64,000 nt of DNA from Variovorax flavidus (lineage in GTDB: Bacteria > Pseudomonadota > Gammaproteobacteria > Burkholderiales > Burkholderiaceae_C), in the NCBI RefSeq assembly GCF_030317145.1, contig NZ_JASZYE010000001.1, forward strand, positions 2,140,877-2,204,876, read 5' to 3'. A model generated the notes under the pieces. The model worked only from the letters and a program-made list of their open reading frames with translations. It was not told the DNA's origin and searched no databases. A program made the position numbers and the translations under genes. Below, in pieces: positions 33,189-42,618 of this stretch; the first letter of the stretch is position 1, and each line of letters begins with the position of its first letter.

Positions 33189-34156
33189 CTTCGCGCTACC
33201 GAACCGATGATCTTCGTCGCAGGCAGGTCCTGAAGCTGGGTGCAACTTCGCTCGCGGCAGCGAGTCTTGTTGCCTGCGGTGGCGGGGGGCAGTCTTCCGC
33301 GCCGACATCCCCCACGACGCCTCCCGCTACGGACACCCCCTCCAAGGGCCCTGTTTCCGAGGATCCCGCGATTGCACAGAAGAGCGCCAAGCGCGGCATC
33401 GCCTACGACCTGGCAGATCCGCAGGATCTCGCCGCACTCGCGCCTGGCGTGAGCTGGTGGTACGCATGGGGCTTGCGCCCGAACAGTGGTGTATCTGCCG
33501 ACTTCCGATTGCGCTATGGCCTGGATTTCCACCCGATGCTCTGGAACGGCAACTTCGATTCTTCGCAGGTCGAGTCATACCTGACGGCGCATCCAGAAAT
33601 CCAGTACTTGCTGCTGCTCAACGAGCCAAATCTCACCGACCAGGCCAATCTGACACCCGCGCAGGCTGCACAGCTGTGGCCGCGCTACGAGTCGGTGGCC
33701 AGCCGCACGGGCGTGAAGCTGGTCGGTCCGGCGATGACCTGGGGCACGATGCCCGGCTTCAGCGATCCGGTGGTGTGGCTGGACGCCTTCTATGCTGAAT
33801 TCCGTGCGGCCAACGGCAATCGTGATCCGAGGATCGACTTCCTTGCCTTCCACTGGTACGACTACGGACTCGCGGCCCAACTGGACCGACTGAACAAATT
33901 CGGCAAGTCCTTCTGGGTCACCGAGTTTGCCAACTGGCACAACCAGGCCGATGGTGCCCAGATCGACTCGGTGGCCAAGCAGAAGGCGCAGATGAGTGAC
34001 ATGGTCGCCACCTGCGAATCGCGCAGCGATGTCTTTCGCTACGCGTGGTTCACAGGTCGCTGGGCATCAGACCCTCACTTCACCAGCCTGCTCGGTGCAA
34101 GCGGCGAGCTGACGGAGCTTGGTCGTCACTATCTGACGCTGCCATTCGTCGGCTAG
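33185..34156 (+). CDS. GH128-like glycoside hydrolase, lipoprotein
   Basis: 323 aa. N-terminus DDLRRRQVLKLGATSLAAAS has a twin-arginine-like start, and SLVACGGGG is a lipobox with Cys near residue 31, followed by a Ser/Thr/Pro linker. The catalytic part matches the GH128 (Asl1-like) TIM barrel: acid/base Glu in YLLLLNEPNLTDQANL and nucleophile Glu in SFWVTEFANWHNQADG, with FHWYDYGL and FRYAWFTGRW supplying aromatic subsites. GH128 enzymes cleave beta-1,3-glucans, as in fungal cell walls. First secreted protein of a putative operon with a small helical protein; a di-heme lipoprotein gene follows 229 bases downstream. Confidence 0.82.
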   Translation: MTSRYRTDDLRRRQVLKLGATSLAAASLVACGGGGQSSAPTSPTTPPATDTPSKGPVSEDPAIAQKSAKRGIAYDLADPQDLAALAPGVSWWYAWGLRPNSGVSADFRLRYGLDFHPMLWNGNFDSSQVESYLTAHPEIQYLLLLNEPNLTDQANLTPAQAAQLWPRYESVASRTGVKLVGPAMTWGTMPGFSDPVVWLDAFYAEFRAANGNRDPRIDFLAFHWYDYGLAAQLDRLNKFGKSFWVTEFANWHNQADGAQIDSVAKQKAQMSDMVATCESRSDVFRYAWFTGRWASDPHFTSLLGASGELTELGRHYLTLPFVG

Positions 34157-34385
34157 GCGCCTGCTGATCACGACATCAATCTCTTCGGCATCGTGCCAGG
34201 TGTGAGGCGCGGCAGTCGACATTACTGTGCCTCGCGGGCGCTCCCAATCGTCAAGTTTGCCGGGTGCTCTGACAAAACTGTCGCAGTTCGGCAGTCCACG
34301 GGCAAATTCCAGCATGGCACGCAGGCTGCACCTTCCACGTCGCGGGCGACGCAGTCGCTCCACGAAACAAGAAGGAAATCCCATC

Positions 34386-36707
34386 GTGAACATGAGAAAC
34401 GTCGTCTTGGCGGGCGCCCTTGTGATCGCCGCTGCCGCGCTGAGCGCCTGCGGCGGCGGCTCCGGCAGTCCGACCACGGGCAGCTCCAGCCCTTCCCAAA
34501 ACACGCCACCGTCCACGTCGCCCATCGACGACGAGCCAAGCAACATCGGCACAGAAGTCGATGCTCCCAACCCGGTGCCGCCCACGCCACCCCTGCTTCC
34601 GACACAGCCCGTGTCGGTGGACGGGAGCCTGGGCATCACCAGCTACTACCCGCTCTTTGCAGCGGGGACGCCCACTACCGAGCAGATTCAGTACCGCGAG
34701 GCGGACGGAACGCTGGTCACGCTGATGGGCATGCGCCCCACCGAGCGCCATGCGCGAGAACGCGGCGAGGGCTGGACCGAAGCCGACCAGGGACCGGGCC
34801 GCTACCTCACCTTTGCGTCGGCCTACTTCCAGAACCGCACCTACGGCATCGAGATCCGCGATCACGTGCCGGCGGGCAAGCAGCTCATCGAGATGGTCCT
34901 CATCGTCAACGACGGCACCTTCGATGGCACGACCTTCAGCCTGTTTCGCAACAGCAACGACGAAGGCGTCCGCGACTACGGATGGTCGCTCAACACCGGC
35001 TTCAACAATCCCAAGCTGGGCGGCAAGCCGGTGTGCATGGCCGGCAGCCGCGACTGCAAGATCGAATTCGACTCCTACTGGGACGTGCCCAAGGGCCAGC
35101 CACATCGCGCGCTCAAGATGGGTGACGTGATCGAGTTGGCGCCTGCACAGCGCCTGGAACGCTACGGAGACGGCATGCACGCTGGCGAGCCCGTCTCCGA
35201 CAGCCTGAAAGGGAGGGCAGTGGTGGACGGCGCCGGGAGCCGCTACTACTCGTTCGAGCAACTCTACGTCGTCGGCCAGGGGCTGGTGCCGTGGTACGGC
35301 GTGGCACCCCGGCTCAACTCCGCGCCGCTGCCTGACGCCACGCTGCTGGGCGGCCTGACCAGCCTGTCGTACAACTACTCGGAAGAGCCGATGCGCGTCT
35401 TCCAGCAGATGTCCAACAACATCGGCATCGTCAACTCCAAGCGCTTCGTGCAGGGCCGGCGCCTCTTCCACACCTCGTTCCTGGATGGCAGGCACTCCGA
35501 GCATCCGAACGACAACCCGGTATTCGCCGCGCACGTGAACCAGCTCGGCCCGCGCTACAACCAGGAGCGATGCATCGCGTGCCACACGCTCAATGGCCGC
35601 AGCGCCTTCCCTGGCATCGGCGCGCGCCTGGACTCGATGGCGGTGCTCACTGCGGCCACTGCTTCAACCGGCGCCAATCCCCTTCCGGATGCGACCTACG
35701 GCCTGAACGTGCAGCAGCGCAGCCGCGATGCTGGCGCGCCGGACTTCTCCGTCAGCGTGCAGTCCTACGAAACCACGCAATACACGCTGCCCGACGGCGA
35801 GAAGGTCGAGCTTCAAAAGCCGGTCTATGCGTTCAAGGGGCCGGTGCCAGCGAAGTTCTCGGTTCGCCAGGCGGCCCAGATCGTTGGCATGGGCCTCATC
35901 GAGGCGATTGACGAAGCCACCATCCTGGCGCTCGCCGACCCGACCGATCGCGACGGTGACGGAGTGAGGGGCGTGCCGAACTGGGTGAGCAATCCGGAGA
36001 GCGCCAAGGTCCACCTCGGCCGCTATGGGTGGAAGGCCGCGAAGGCCACATTGCGCCAGCAGATCGGGGACGCGCTGCTCAAGGACATGGGCGTGACCAG
36101 CCCGGTGTTCCCAAGTCGTGACTGTCAGCGTCTGGACCCCGGCTGCCACGATGTATCTGGTGGCACGGCCATCTCGGAATCCGAACTGCAGCGCGTTTCA
36201 GACTATCTGTCGCTGCTGGCTGTTCCGGCGCAGCGCAGCTTGCGCAGCGGCTTCCCGGCTGATACGCGCGTGTCGCCCGAGCACGACGTCAATCCCGATC
36301 AGATCAACCGCGGCATCGCCTTGTTCGCACAGGCGAAGTGCGTGGCCTGTCATACCCCCCAGATACAGACGGGCTCCAAGCATCCGTTCGCCGAGCTGCG
36401 CAACCAGACCGTCCGCCCCTACAGCAACTTCCTGCTGCACGACATGGGACCTGGCCTGTCCGACACGCTGGCCGAAGGCAAGGCGGCCGCGAGCATGTGG
36501 CGCACCGCGCCGCTGTGGGGCCTGGGGTCGTTGAAGTACGTGCAGGGAAGCGAGCAGAACGCACGCTACCTGCACGATGGTCGCGCGCGCACGCTCAAGG
36601 AGGCCATCTTGTGGCACGGCGGCGAGGCCACTGCGAGCCGCGGCAAGTTCGAGGCGATGACGAAGGAAGAGCGGGAATCCGTGATCGCGTTCTTGAGTTC
36701 TCTGTGA
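34386..36707 (+). CDS. Di-heme oxidoreductase-like lipoprotein (DHOR family)
   Basis: 773 aa from GTG 34386 (AAGGA nine bases upstream; ATG 34392 is the alternative). Signal peptide with lipobox (LVIAAAALSACGGGSGSP) then a Pro/Ser-rich linker of ~50 residues. The first half (about 75-390) is a beta-rich domain I cannot name; the second half is the thiol-oxidoreductase-like DHOR domain with two heme-c sites, RCIACHTLNG (about residue 400) and KCVACHTPQ (about 655). Related to MauG/cytochrome c peroxidase-type di-heme proteins. Expected in the outer membrane or periplasm. The substrate of the family is poorly known. Confidence 0.82.
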   Translation: MNMRNVVLAGALVIAAAALSACGGGSGSPTTGSSSPSQNTPPSTSPIDDEPSNIGTEVDAPNPVPPTPPLLPTQPVSVDGSLGITSYYPLFAAGTPTTEQIQYREADGTLVTLMGMRPTERHARERGEGWTEADQGPGRYLTFASAYFQNRTYGIEIRDHVPAGKQLIEMVLIVNDGTFDGTTFSLFRNSNDEGVRDYGWSLNTGFNNPKLGGKPVCMAGSRDCKIEFDSYWDVPKGQPHRALKMGDVIELAPAQRLERYGDGMHAGEPVSDSLKGRAVVDGAGSRYYSFEQLYVVGQGLVPWYGVAPRLNSAPLPDATLLGGLTSLSYNYSEEPMRVFQQMSNNIGIVNSKRFVQGRRLFHTSFLDGRHSEHPNDNPVFAAHVNQLGPRYNQERCIACHTLNGRSAFPGIGARLDSMAVLTAATASTGANPLPDATYGLNVQQRSRDAGAPDFSVSVQSYETTQYTLPDGEKVELQKPVYAFKGPVPAKFSVRQAAQIVGMGLIEAIDEATILALADPTDRDGDGVRGVPNWVSNPESAKVHLGRYGWKAAKATLRQQIGDALLKDMGVTSPVFPSRDCQRLDPGCHDVSGGTAISESELQRVSDYLSLLAVPAQRSLRSGFPADTRVSPEHDVNPDQINRGIALFAQAKCVACHTPQIQTGSKHPFAELRNQTVRPYSNFLLHDMGPGLSDTLAEGKAAASMWRTAPLWGLGSLKYVQGSEQNARYLHDGRARTLKEAILWHGGEATASRGKFEAMTKEERESVIAFLSSL

Positions 36708-36850
36708 TGGGGTTCAAGGAGCCTTGAGCGCCTGAAGCAACTGGACGAGGGCTGGTGGGACGCACCTCGCGGACGTGCGCCCGCTTCCCTATCGCACGCT
36801 TGGCGTCGGACTCATCCTGGCCAAGCTCACGCTCATCCGCGGGAGTTAGC

Positions 36851-37315
36851 TCAAGAGGTTCTTGCTTGCTGCCAAAGTTGCAGCAACCATGCCCGCATGA
36901 TCTCGCGCCGGTCGAATCCCGGGGCCGCCGCGAGAAACGCTTCTGCGTCCGCAGGAGACAGGGGTGTAGTCCGCGTGACGGTCGTCGCCACCGAGCGCAC
37001 ACTCAGCCAGAGCATTCCACAGTGCGCACACGAATCGATCGACAACTCGGATGATTCCACGCGACCCAGATAGGCCTCATCAGGATCAAGCGTGGGTGTA
37101 CCGCAGCAGGACCATTCAAGCGTCATGTCCTGCGGCTGTCGACCCGCATACACCCATCCCGAGAATCGGGACCAGAGACTTTCTCTCAGATTGCCGCCGC
37201 AACGGCTGGGCTGTGGACCGGTCTGGGGCACGTCATCCTGTTCAAGGTGACGATCGGACGAATCCTGCTGGGTGAAAGACGAGACCCCTCGTGTCTTTGC
37301 GACAGCGATTTTCAT
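36851..37315 (-). CDS. Cys-rich hypothetical protein
   Basis: 154 aa from ATG 37315. No signal peptide and no hydrophobic helix. Four clustered Cys (SCCGTP and DSCAHCGMLWL) plus one upstream (SRCGGN) could bind zinc or be exposed thiols. The frame is open to 37489 but that extension is Arg-rich and non-family-like. No known relative. Convergent with the di-heme gene (143-base gap). Confidence 0.45.
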   Translation of the reverse strand: MKIAVAKTRGVSSFTQQDSSDRHLEQDDVPQTGPQPSRCGGNLRESLWSRFSGWVYAGRQPQDMTLEWSCCGTPTLDPDEAYLGRVESSELSIDSCAHCGMLWLSVRSVATTVTRTTPLSPADAEAFLAAAPGFDRREIMRAWLLQLWQQARTS

Positions 37316-37457
37316 GATGAACAAGCCATCCAAAACTGAAGCAGGAAGGGTACCGAGGCAGCCATAAAAGAGGCGTAAAGATCTTGAGGGTGCCCGTAAA
37401 AACTGCCGTTTGCCGGCGGTCGCACCAACGGCCCGAACGGCCGATCTGTTCCGAGCA

Positions 37458-37595
37458 AATAAATGCCCAAACGGCGAGCCAGGTGGCATGCGGCTCGCCG
37501 AACTCCTCGAGATTCAGGCCGTCTTCGTAAATTCCCGAACGACACCGAGGCGCTTGGGTTTGGGAAGGCAGGTTTCAGCTAATAAATGCGCAAAC
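37458..37595. repeat. Direct repeat pair AATAAATGCxCAAAC
   Basis: Copies at 37458-37472 and 37581-37595 differ at one base. They flank 108 bases of GC-richer sequence. Could be ends of an excised or degraded insertion, or tandem protein-coding remnants (both read ANKCxN in one frame). Confidence 0.4.
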
Positions 37596-38064
37596 TAGCG
37601 CCGCGCTGTCCTATACCGATTGCGACGTCGCGTCGTTGTGCCCCTGACCAAGGCCGGCGGAGCCGCCCCCAACGGCGTCCAGCGGGCCATCCTGCGAACG
37701 CTTTGCGTAGGGCGTCAGCAAAGACGTCTGCCGCTTCCCGCCTCGTGAAGCGCGTGCACACCCACTGGCTGGAAGGCAGGATCCGGCCAACAGCGGAAGT
37801 TCGGCAGCGGAACACGCGTGTCGGGTAACAGTCGCTAAGCACCCAAGAGACGTGCAAGCCACTTTCGGGTACGTGCCCCCTGCGGGCATGGGACGAAGCC
37901 GGTCGCGATAGTCGGATATCCGCGGCAGCGGACGCCATACGCTCAAAGGCAGTACGAATGAAGCAGCGGCCCCGCCAACACGAGGCCCCATCCCTCGCCC
38001 GCCGGCCGAGGCGAGCTGGGCTCCGTCTGCCACGGCACGTGAGAATGGCACAATTCGTTGAATA

Positions 38065-38081
38065 TGGATACGATATATCCA
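38065..38081. promoter_or_regulatory. Rrf2 operator candidate
   Basis: TGGATA (38065-38070) and TATCCA (38076-38081) flank CGATA, 24 bases upstream of the Rrf2 start. The flank TATCCAGAT recurs as TATCCTGAT at the start of the following MFS gene (38636-38644). Confidence 0.5.
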
Positions 38082-38104
38082 GATAATCAACCGGATCCGA
38101 AGCG

Positions 38105-38584
38105 ATGAAGATGAGCGAAGGCGTTGAATGGGCGCTGCATTGCTGCCTGACCCTGGCGTGGCTCGCAAATGAAGGTCCCGTACCGACATCGACCTTGGCC
38201 GCGGCATTCGAAGTGCCTCCCCACTATCTCAACAAGTTTCTGCAGGCGCTGGTACGTGCCGGCGTGCTCACTTCCGCGGCTGGTGCAAAAGGGGGTTTTC
38301 GTCTGGCTAGGAATTCAAGAGAGATATCCCTGCTAGACATCGTCATTGCCGTTGAGGGTGACGACAGGGCGTTCCGCTGCACGGAGATTCGCCAGCGAGG
38401 CGCAGGGTGCGATGCACACAAGCGAGAGTTCGCGCGTCCTTGCGGCATTGCCGCGGCAATGCACAAGGCGGAGGAAGCCTGGAGAAACGAGCTTGCCAGA
38501 CAGACCCTGGCGGACTTGGTGCAATCGGCTCCGGCGACAGGCGAACATCGAATGCAGCGGTGGTATGCGGGGCGCGGGCGCTGA
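38105..38584 (+). CDS. Rrf2-family regulator
   Basis: 159 aa winged-helix protein of the Rrf2/IscR/NsrR family. N-terminus EGVEWALHCCLTLAWLANEG, recognition part STLAAAFEVPPHYLNKFLQA and wing AGAKGGFRLARNSREISLLD. It has Cys in RCTEIRQRGAGC and in FARPCGIAAAM, compatible with Fe-S ligands or a thiol switch. Upstream lies a dyad; downstream a terminator-like hairpin and then an MFS gene on the same strand that is probably its target. Confidence 0.88.
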   Translation: MKMSEGVEWALHCCLTLAWLANEGPVPTSTLAAAFEVPPHYLNKFLQALVRAGVLTSAAGAKGGFRLARNSREISLLDIVIAVEGDDRAFRCTEIRQRGAGCDAHKREFARPCGIAAAMHKAEEAWRNELARQTLADLVQSAPATGEHRMQRWYAGRGR

Positions 38585-38593
38585 CAGCAAATG

Positions 38594-38613
38594 GGGCTTG
38601 GCCCTCTTTTTTT
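38594..38613 (+). terminator. Rho-independent terminator after Rrf2 gene
   Basis: GGGC (38594-38597), loop TTG, GCCC (38601-38604), then TC and seven T (38607-38613). Short stem but a clear T-tract. Confidence 0.5.
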
Positions 38614-38627
38614 GAATTTGAATCTAG

Positions 38628-39853
38628 ATGCCAAATATCCTGATTAAGAATAGGCCGTTGAAAGGCAGTTGTACTGAAACTGCTGCTCGCGGCATGCGCG
38701 CTACTTGGGTTCTCGCACTCGGTACGTTCGCGGTCGGCACGGATGCCTTCATCGTTTCGGCATTCCTTCCACAGATGGCCCGAGACTTGGCGATCCCTCT
38801 GGGCGCGGCCGGGCACTCCGTCACGGCATTCGCGCTTGCCTATGCTCTGCTCGCGCCCGTCATCGCAACCCTGACATCTGCAATGGGCCGCCGAACGCTT
38901 CTGGTCGGCCTCTGGTGCTGCTTGGTATCGCCAACTTCGCGTCCGCATTGTCCTGGGGCCTCGGCATGCTCGTTGTCACACGCGTTGCGGCGGCGGCGTG
39001 TGCCGCCGCTTACACGCCCAATGCCGGCGCGGTCGCGGCCGCACTGGCTGGTCCCCAAACGCGCGCGCGGGCACTTGCCGTGGTCATTGGTGGCCTGACC
39101 TTGGCAACTGCGCTGGGCGTCCCCATCGGACACGCCGTCAGCGCCTCGTTGAGTTGGCGCGCTTCCCTGGCGCTCGTGGGCGTCATGTCGTTTGTGGCCG
39201 CGGCCGGAGTGTTCCTCCTGATGCCATCCGTCCCAACTGGAATGGTGGTGACGCTGCGCCGAAGGCTTGCGGTGCTCAGACGTCCGAGGGTCCTGCTAGT
39301 CCTCCCGCTGACGATTCTTGGAATGGCCGCTTGCTACACGCCGTATGCCTTTACGTTGGATGTCCTGGATGCCTTGCGGGTCCCCGATTCGGCGTTGACT
39401 TTCATGCTCTTTGCCTACGGCGCGGGGGCTTTCGTTGGCAACTACGTTTCCGGTCGAGGGACGGACCGCGTCGGACCCGTGGCGATTCTGGCCGGCACTT
39501 ACGGGCTCATGGCTGTCTCCCTGGGAATTCTGGCCTGGTTCGCCAGCGAGCAGCCTGCCGAAACCTCGCTTCTTCTCGCCTTTCTGATGGCGTGCTGGGG
39601 CGCCAGCAGCTGGGCGCAATCCCCGGCGCAGCAGCACCGGCTCATTTCTAGCGCGCCTGAGGAGGCGTCACTGGTCGTTGCCCTGAACTCGTCCTGCATC
39701 TATCTTGGTATGTCGATCGGCACGGCCATCGGCGGCCAGCTTGTCGGTCACGGCGCTGTCGTGCCGCTGGCGTGCGGCGGGGGCCTGGCTGGCTTGGCGT
39801 TCACCTATCTCTTGGTCACGACTGCGCGTTTGCAAACAAGCCTTTCAAACTAG
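38628..39853 (+). pseudogene. MFS transporter with a frameshift near codon 95
   Basis: Two frames together make one major-facilitator protein of about 400 aa (arabinose-efflux/AraJ-like): the first gives TWVLALGTFAVGTDAFIVSA up to SAMGRRTLLVGL, then the second continues as VLLGIANFASALSWGLGMLV to the end. The switch lies within 38908-38916 (CCTCTGGTG); two extra bases (CT duplication) or one missing base both explain it. A truncated 38628-39098 product would have only a few helices, so the transporter is probably not made. Preceded by an Rrf2 regulator and a terminator. A sequencing error is the main alternative. Confidence 0.75.
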
Positions 39854-39887
39854 AGAAAGGTCCCGTTCCTCAGCGAATCAACAACTT

Positions 39888-40019
39888 GCGCGCGTGCGCT
39901 TGATCAATCCGCCATTTCCGGCGGATTGCTTTGCAGTTGGCATGGTATGGCACGAGCATGCGCACGCGCATGTCGAACGGCACTGGGTCCGCGAGACGAT
40001 CGCAGCTCTGATTGATTGA
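39888..40019 (+). pseudogene. C-terminal fragment of a LysR regulator
   Basis: One frame ends with RLINPPFPADCFAVGMVWHE and AHAHVERHWVRETIAALID and a stop. This is the usual C-terminus of LysR effector domains (pattern PF...GMVWH......H.W.RE....L). No HTH or upstream domain remains; the upstream bases belong to the MFS gene. It looks like the residue of a deleted regulator. Confidence 0.55.
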
Positions 40020-40430
40020 GAAGCGTCGTAGGCCTATCGCGTCGAAGCGTTGAAGAACTGATCCACCCCATGATTCAAGCATCGCTACGGGCTCATCGTC
40101 GCCCAACAGCTCGATGTGGCGTCAGGCAGCAACTCAAGGCCGATCAGGAGAAGCACGCCGGCCTGCGGTTGCTGCCGGGACGCTTCATGTTGATCCAACA
40201 GGCCATGGGCACGCCGCAGTCGCGCAGCTGAGATAGGTAAGTTAGACTTGGACTTGCTGCGTCTCCCCTGACTTGTTCAGGGCGCGAATCGGCCGTAAGC
40301 GTTTACGTCAACCAACGCATCACCAGTGGCGCCCTGCGGCCAACTGGCGGTGTGCGTTGGTCGCCTCGGTGTTCATTGTCCCCGCCAGTAAGCCGCGCGG
40401 TGCCGTCTTTGACTTCAAGGAACGGCAGTG
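40020..40430. other. Intergenic region before second MFS gene
   Basis: 411 bases. No family-like frame. Ends in the ribosome-binding site AAGGAA (40417-40422) of the MFS gene. Possibly further debris of the LysR gene, but nothing recognisable. Confidence 0.4.
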
Positions 40431-41633
40431 ATGTCGAGCATCTCCCCAAAAAACTCTCTGCGCCAATTGGTCTGGATGACCCTTGCGCTTTTCCTCAGCT
40501 ATCTGTCCGTCGCCATGGCCATGCCGGCCGTCGCCGTTCACGTGTCGCAGACGCTGGGCTTCGGCAATGTCCTATCCGGCCTGGCGGTCGGCATTGCATT
40601 TCTTTCCACCATCCTTAGTCGTGGCTGGGCAGGCCGGCTGGCCGACGAGCGCGGCGGCAAGGTAGCCATGTTTCGAGGACTGGCCCTCTATGCGGTTGCC
40701 GCGCTCTTGTGCTGGGTCTCTTCGCTTCCTGCGCTGCGTCACGACTTGACTTCGTACCTGGTGCTGCTCGCTGGCCGGCTTCTGCTGGGCTTGGGCGAAA
40801 GCTTCGCGCTAGTCGGAATGTTGGGGTGGTCCATGGCTGCCATGGGACCGGCACGTTCGGGGCGGGTGATGGCCCTTGTCGGCATCGGGATGTACGGGGC
40901 CTTCGCAGTAGGCGGTCCTCTCGGGCTTTGGCTACTGGAGGACCTGGGATTCGCCGGCCTGATGGCGGGTAGCATTTTCCTGCCGCTTGTGAGTGGCTTG
41001 ATGCTTTGGCGCATCGCGCCCGCAATTTCCAACCAAGGACGCCGTTCGCCGTTTGTGCAGGTGCTCGGACTCATCTGGAAACCGGGTGCCGTGGTGGGTC
41101 TGCAAGGGGTCGGCTTTGCCGCATTGGGCGCATTCTTTCCCCTGTACTTCCTGGCACATGGCTGGCAGGGTGCCGGCTACGGGCTGACCTTCTTCGGCCT
41201 GGGCTTCGTGCTTGTACGCTTGATGGCGGGTTCTTTGCCCGACCGCATCGGGGGCGCCCCCGTCGCACTCGCCTCGTTGTCGGTCGAAGCCTTGGGCCAG
41301 ACAGTGCTGTGGCTGGCGCCGAATCCCGCCTTGGCACTGGTAGGCGCACTGCTCACTGGCATGGGTTGCTCCATGGTGTTTCCCGCGATGGGATTGGAGG
41401 CCGTCAAGCGGGTGTCGGCTCATCTGCGGGGTACCGCCATCGGAGGCTTCGCGGCGTTTCAAGACTTGGCATACGGCGCGACAGGACCAATGGCAGGCTG
41501 GATTGCCGACCACTTCGGTCACTCTCGCGTATTTATGGTGGGCGGCTTAGCTGCGTCAATCGCATTGCTTCTTACGTGGAGGCTTCGACAAGACGGCTCG
41601 GCGGAGCGCGCATCGAAGGTGGGAGTCCCTTAA
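40431..41633 (+). CDS. MFS transporter (YhhS/YfcJ-like)
   Basis: 400 aa with twelve predicted membrane helices; ATG 40431 has AAGGAA eight bases upstream. N-terminus LVWMTLALFLSYLSVAMAMP and LSGLAVGIAFLSTILSRGWA, with the family loop GRLADERGGKVAMFRGLALY, resemble the YhhS/YfcJ arabinose-like exporters. Intact, unlike the MFS gene before it. It stands alone; regulator unknown. Substrate unknown. Confidence 0.85.
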   Translation: MSSISPKNSLRQLVWMTLALFLSYLSVAMAMPAVAVHVSQTLGFGNVLSGLAVGIAFLSTILSRGWAGRLADERGGKVAMFRGLALYAVAALLCWVSSLPALRHDLTSYLVLLAGRLLLGLGESFALVGMLGWSMAAMGPARSGRVMALVGIGMYGAFAVGGPLGLWLLEDLGFAGLMAGSIFLPLVSGLMLWRIAPAISNQGRRSPFVQVLGLIWKPGAVVGLQGVGFAALGAFFPLYFLAHGWQGAGYGLTFFGLGFVLVRLMAGSLPDRIGGAPVALASLSVEALGQTVLWLAPNPALALVGALLTGMGCSMVFPAMGLEAVKRVSAHLRGTAIGGFAAFQDLAYGATGPMAGWIADHFGHSRVFMVGGLAASIALLLTWRLRQDGSAERASKVGVP

Positions 41634-41849
41634 TGTCAGCTGCCTGCGCGCAAGGACGAGGCGAAGTTCTGGAAGGTCCGTGAAGTCGACGTGATCTCCC
41701 GTCGGGCCGCCGTTGCGCGTCGGCTTCATAACCGTTTCCTCGGATCGCTAAGCGGGCCCCGCGAGTCATACCGGCGATTTCTGCGCCGAAGCAGGTAGTG
41801 CTCACTTGTAGCAAAATGTATTTTTGTGTTACCTGGTTCTACCGTCCTC

Positions 41850-42587
41850 ATGAGATTTCTTTTCCGCTTTCCGAGCAGCATTGTTGCTGCAGCTTTATCC
41901 CTAGGTGTCACCGGCTGCGGCGGCGGAGGCAACGACAACTACATACCCGTGCCCTCGAGCTCGCCGGCACCCACGAGTTCAAACGAAAGCAGTAAGCACG
42001 GCGTTCTGAGCGGGGCTGAAGACCCCAAATCTGACGTCGGCAGCGACGGCGATTTCTACCTTAACTATGAATCCCACACGTTGTTCGGACCGAAGGTAGG
42101 TGGAGTCTGGCCAAGCTCCGGTGTGTCTCTCGTAGGACCGGCAGGGGCCACGGGAGCGGTTGACCCAACGCAACCCAAGCCGCTCTACGTCAACTATGCG
42201 GTGGCTCGGACATTCCCCAACGGAAACGGCACGTACAACATGTTGCCCTACGACTCCGGCATTACTGCCCCCACTATCGGTGCGGCTGACAATGCGCTCC
42301 TCCTGCCGGTCGATTGCAACACCAGCGAGTTGAGGGTGCAGTTCACAGGCCCTGTCACTGCCGCCTATTCCTTCCAGCTCTACACAACGACCTCCAGCAA
42401 CCTGGGCCTTCCCGAAGTACCGACCACGCTCGGATGCACCGTTGGAACTGGGCAGTCCAGTTGCAGCTCCAGCGTGCCGACGCGTATTGCTTCAGCGGGA
42501 GACCTCGCAATCATGCGCTTGGTTGGTACGCAAAAGTTCAATGCGGGCACCGTGTCGGCGTACGTGATGCTCACCTGCAAGCCCTGA
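41850..42587 (+). CDS. Lipoprotein with collagen/tail-fibre-like motif
   Basis: 245 aa from ATG 41850. Signal peptide and lipobox (IVAAALSLGVTGCGGGGNDN) then a Ser/Pro linker. Near residue 60 is SDGDFYLNYESHTLFGPKVG followed by VSLVGPAGATGAVD, the motif seen in collagen-like and phage-tail proteins, here with only one short Gly-rich unit. The C-terminal half is unassigned and contains three Cys. An envelope protein of unknown role. Isolated, with 216 bases upstream. Confidence 0.6.
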   Translation: MRFLFRFPSSIVAAALSLGVTGCGGGGNDNYIPVPSSSPAPTSSNESSKHGVLSGAEDPKSDVGSDGDFYLNYESHTLFGPKVGGVWPSSGVSLVGPAGATGAVDPTQPKPLYVNYAVARTFPNGNGTYNMLPYDSGITAPTIGAADNALLLPVDCNTSELRVQFTGPVTAAYSFQLYTTTSSNLGLPEVPTTLGCTVGTGQSSCSSSVPTRIASAGDLAIMRLVGTQKFNAGTVSAYVMLTCKP

Positions 42588-42618
42588 GTGACCCGAGGCT
42601 TTCGAAGCCGTTGTTGCG

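Larger units (their letters stand above)
37316..38104. other. Gene-poor region with a 15-bp direct repeat pair
   Basis: 789 bases with only short overlapping frames lacking start signals or family resemblance. It contains the direct repeat AATAAATGCxCAAAC at 37458-37472 and 37581-37595 (start-to-start 123 bases) and, near its right end, the dyad upstream of the Rrf2 gene. Perhaps an eroded mobile element or gene remnant. Confidence 0.5.

Noticed and set aside
37315..37489. N-terminal extension of the Cys-rich protein by 58 codons
   Set aside because: The extension is Arg-rich, lies across the direct repeat region, and ATG 37315 gives a more balanced protein.
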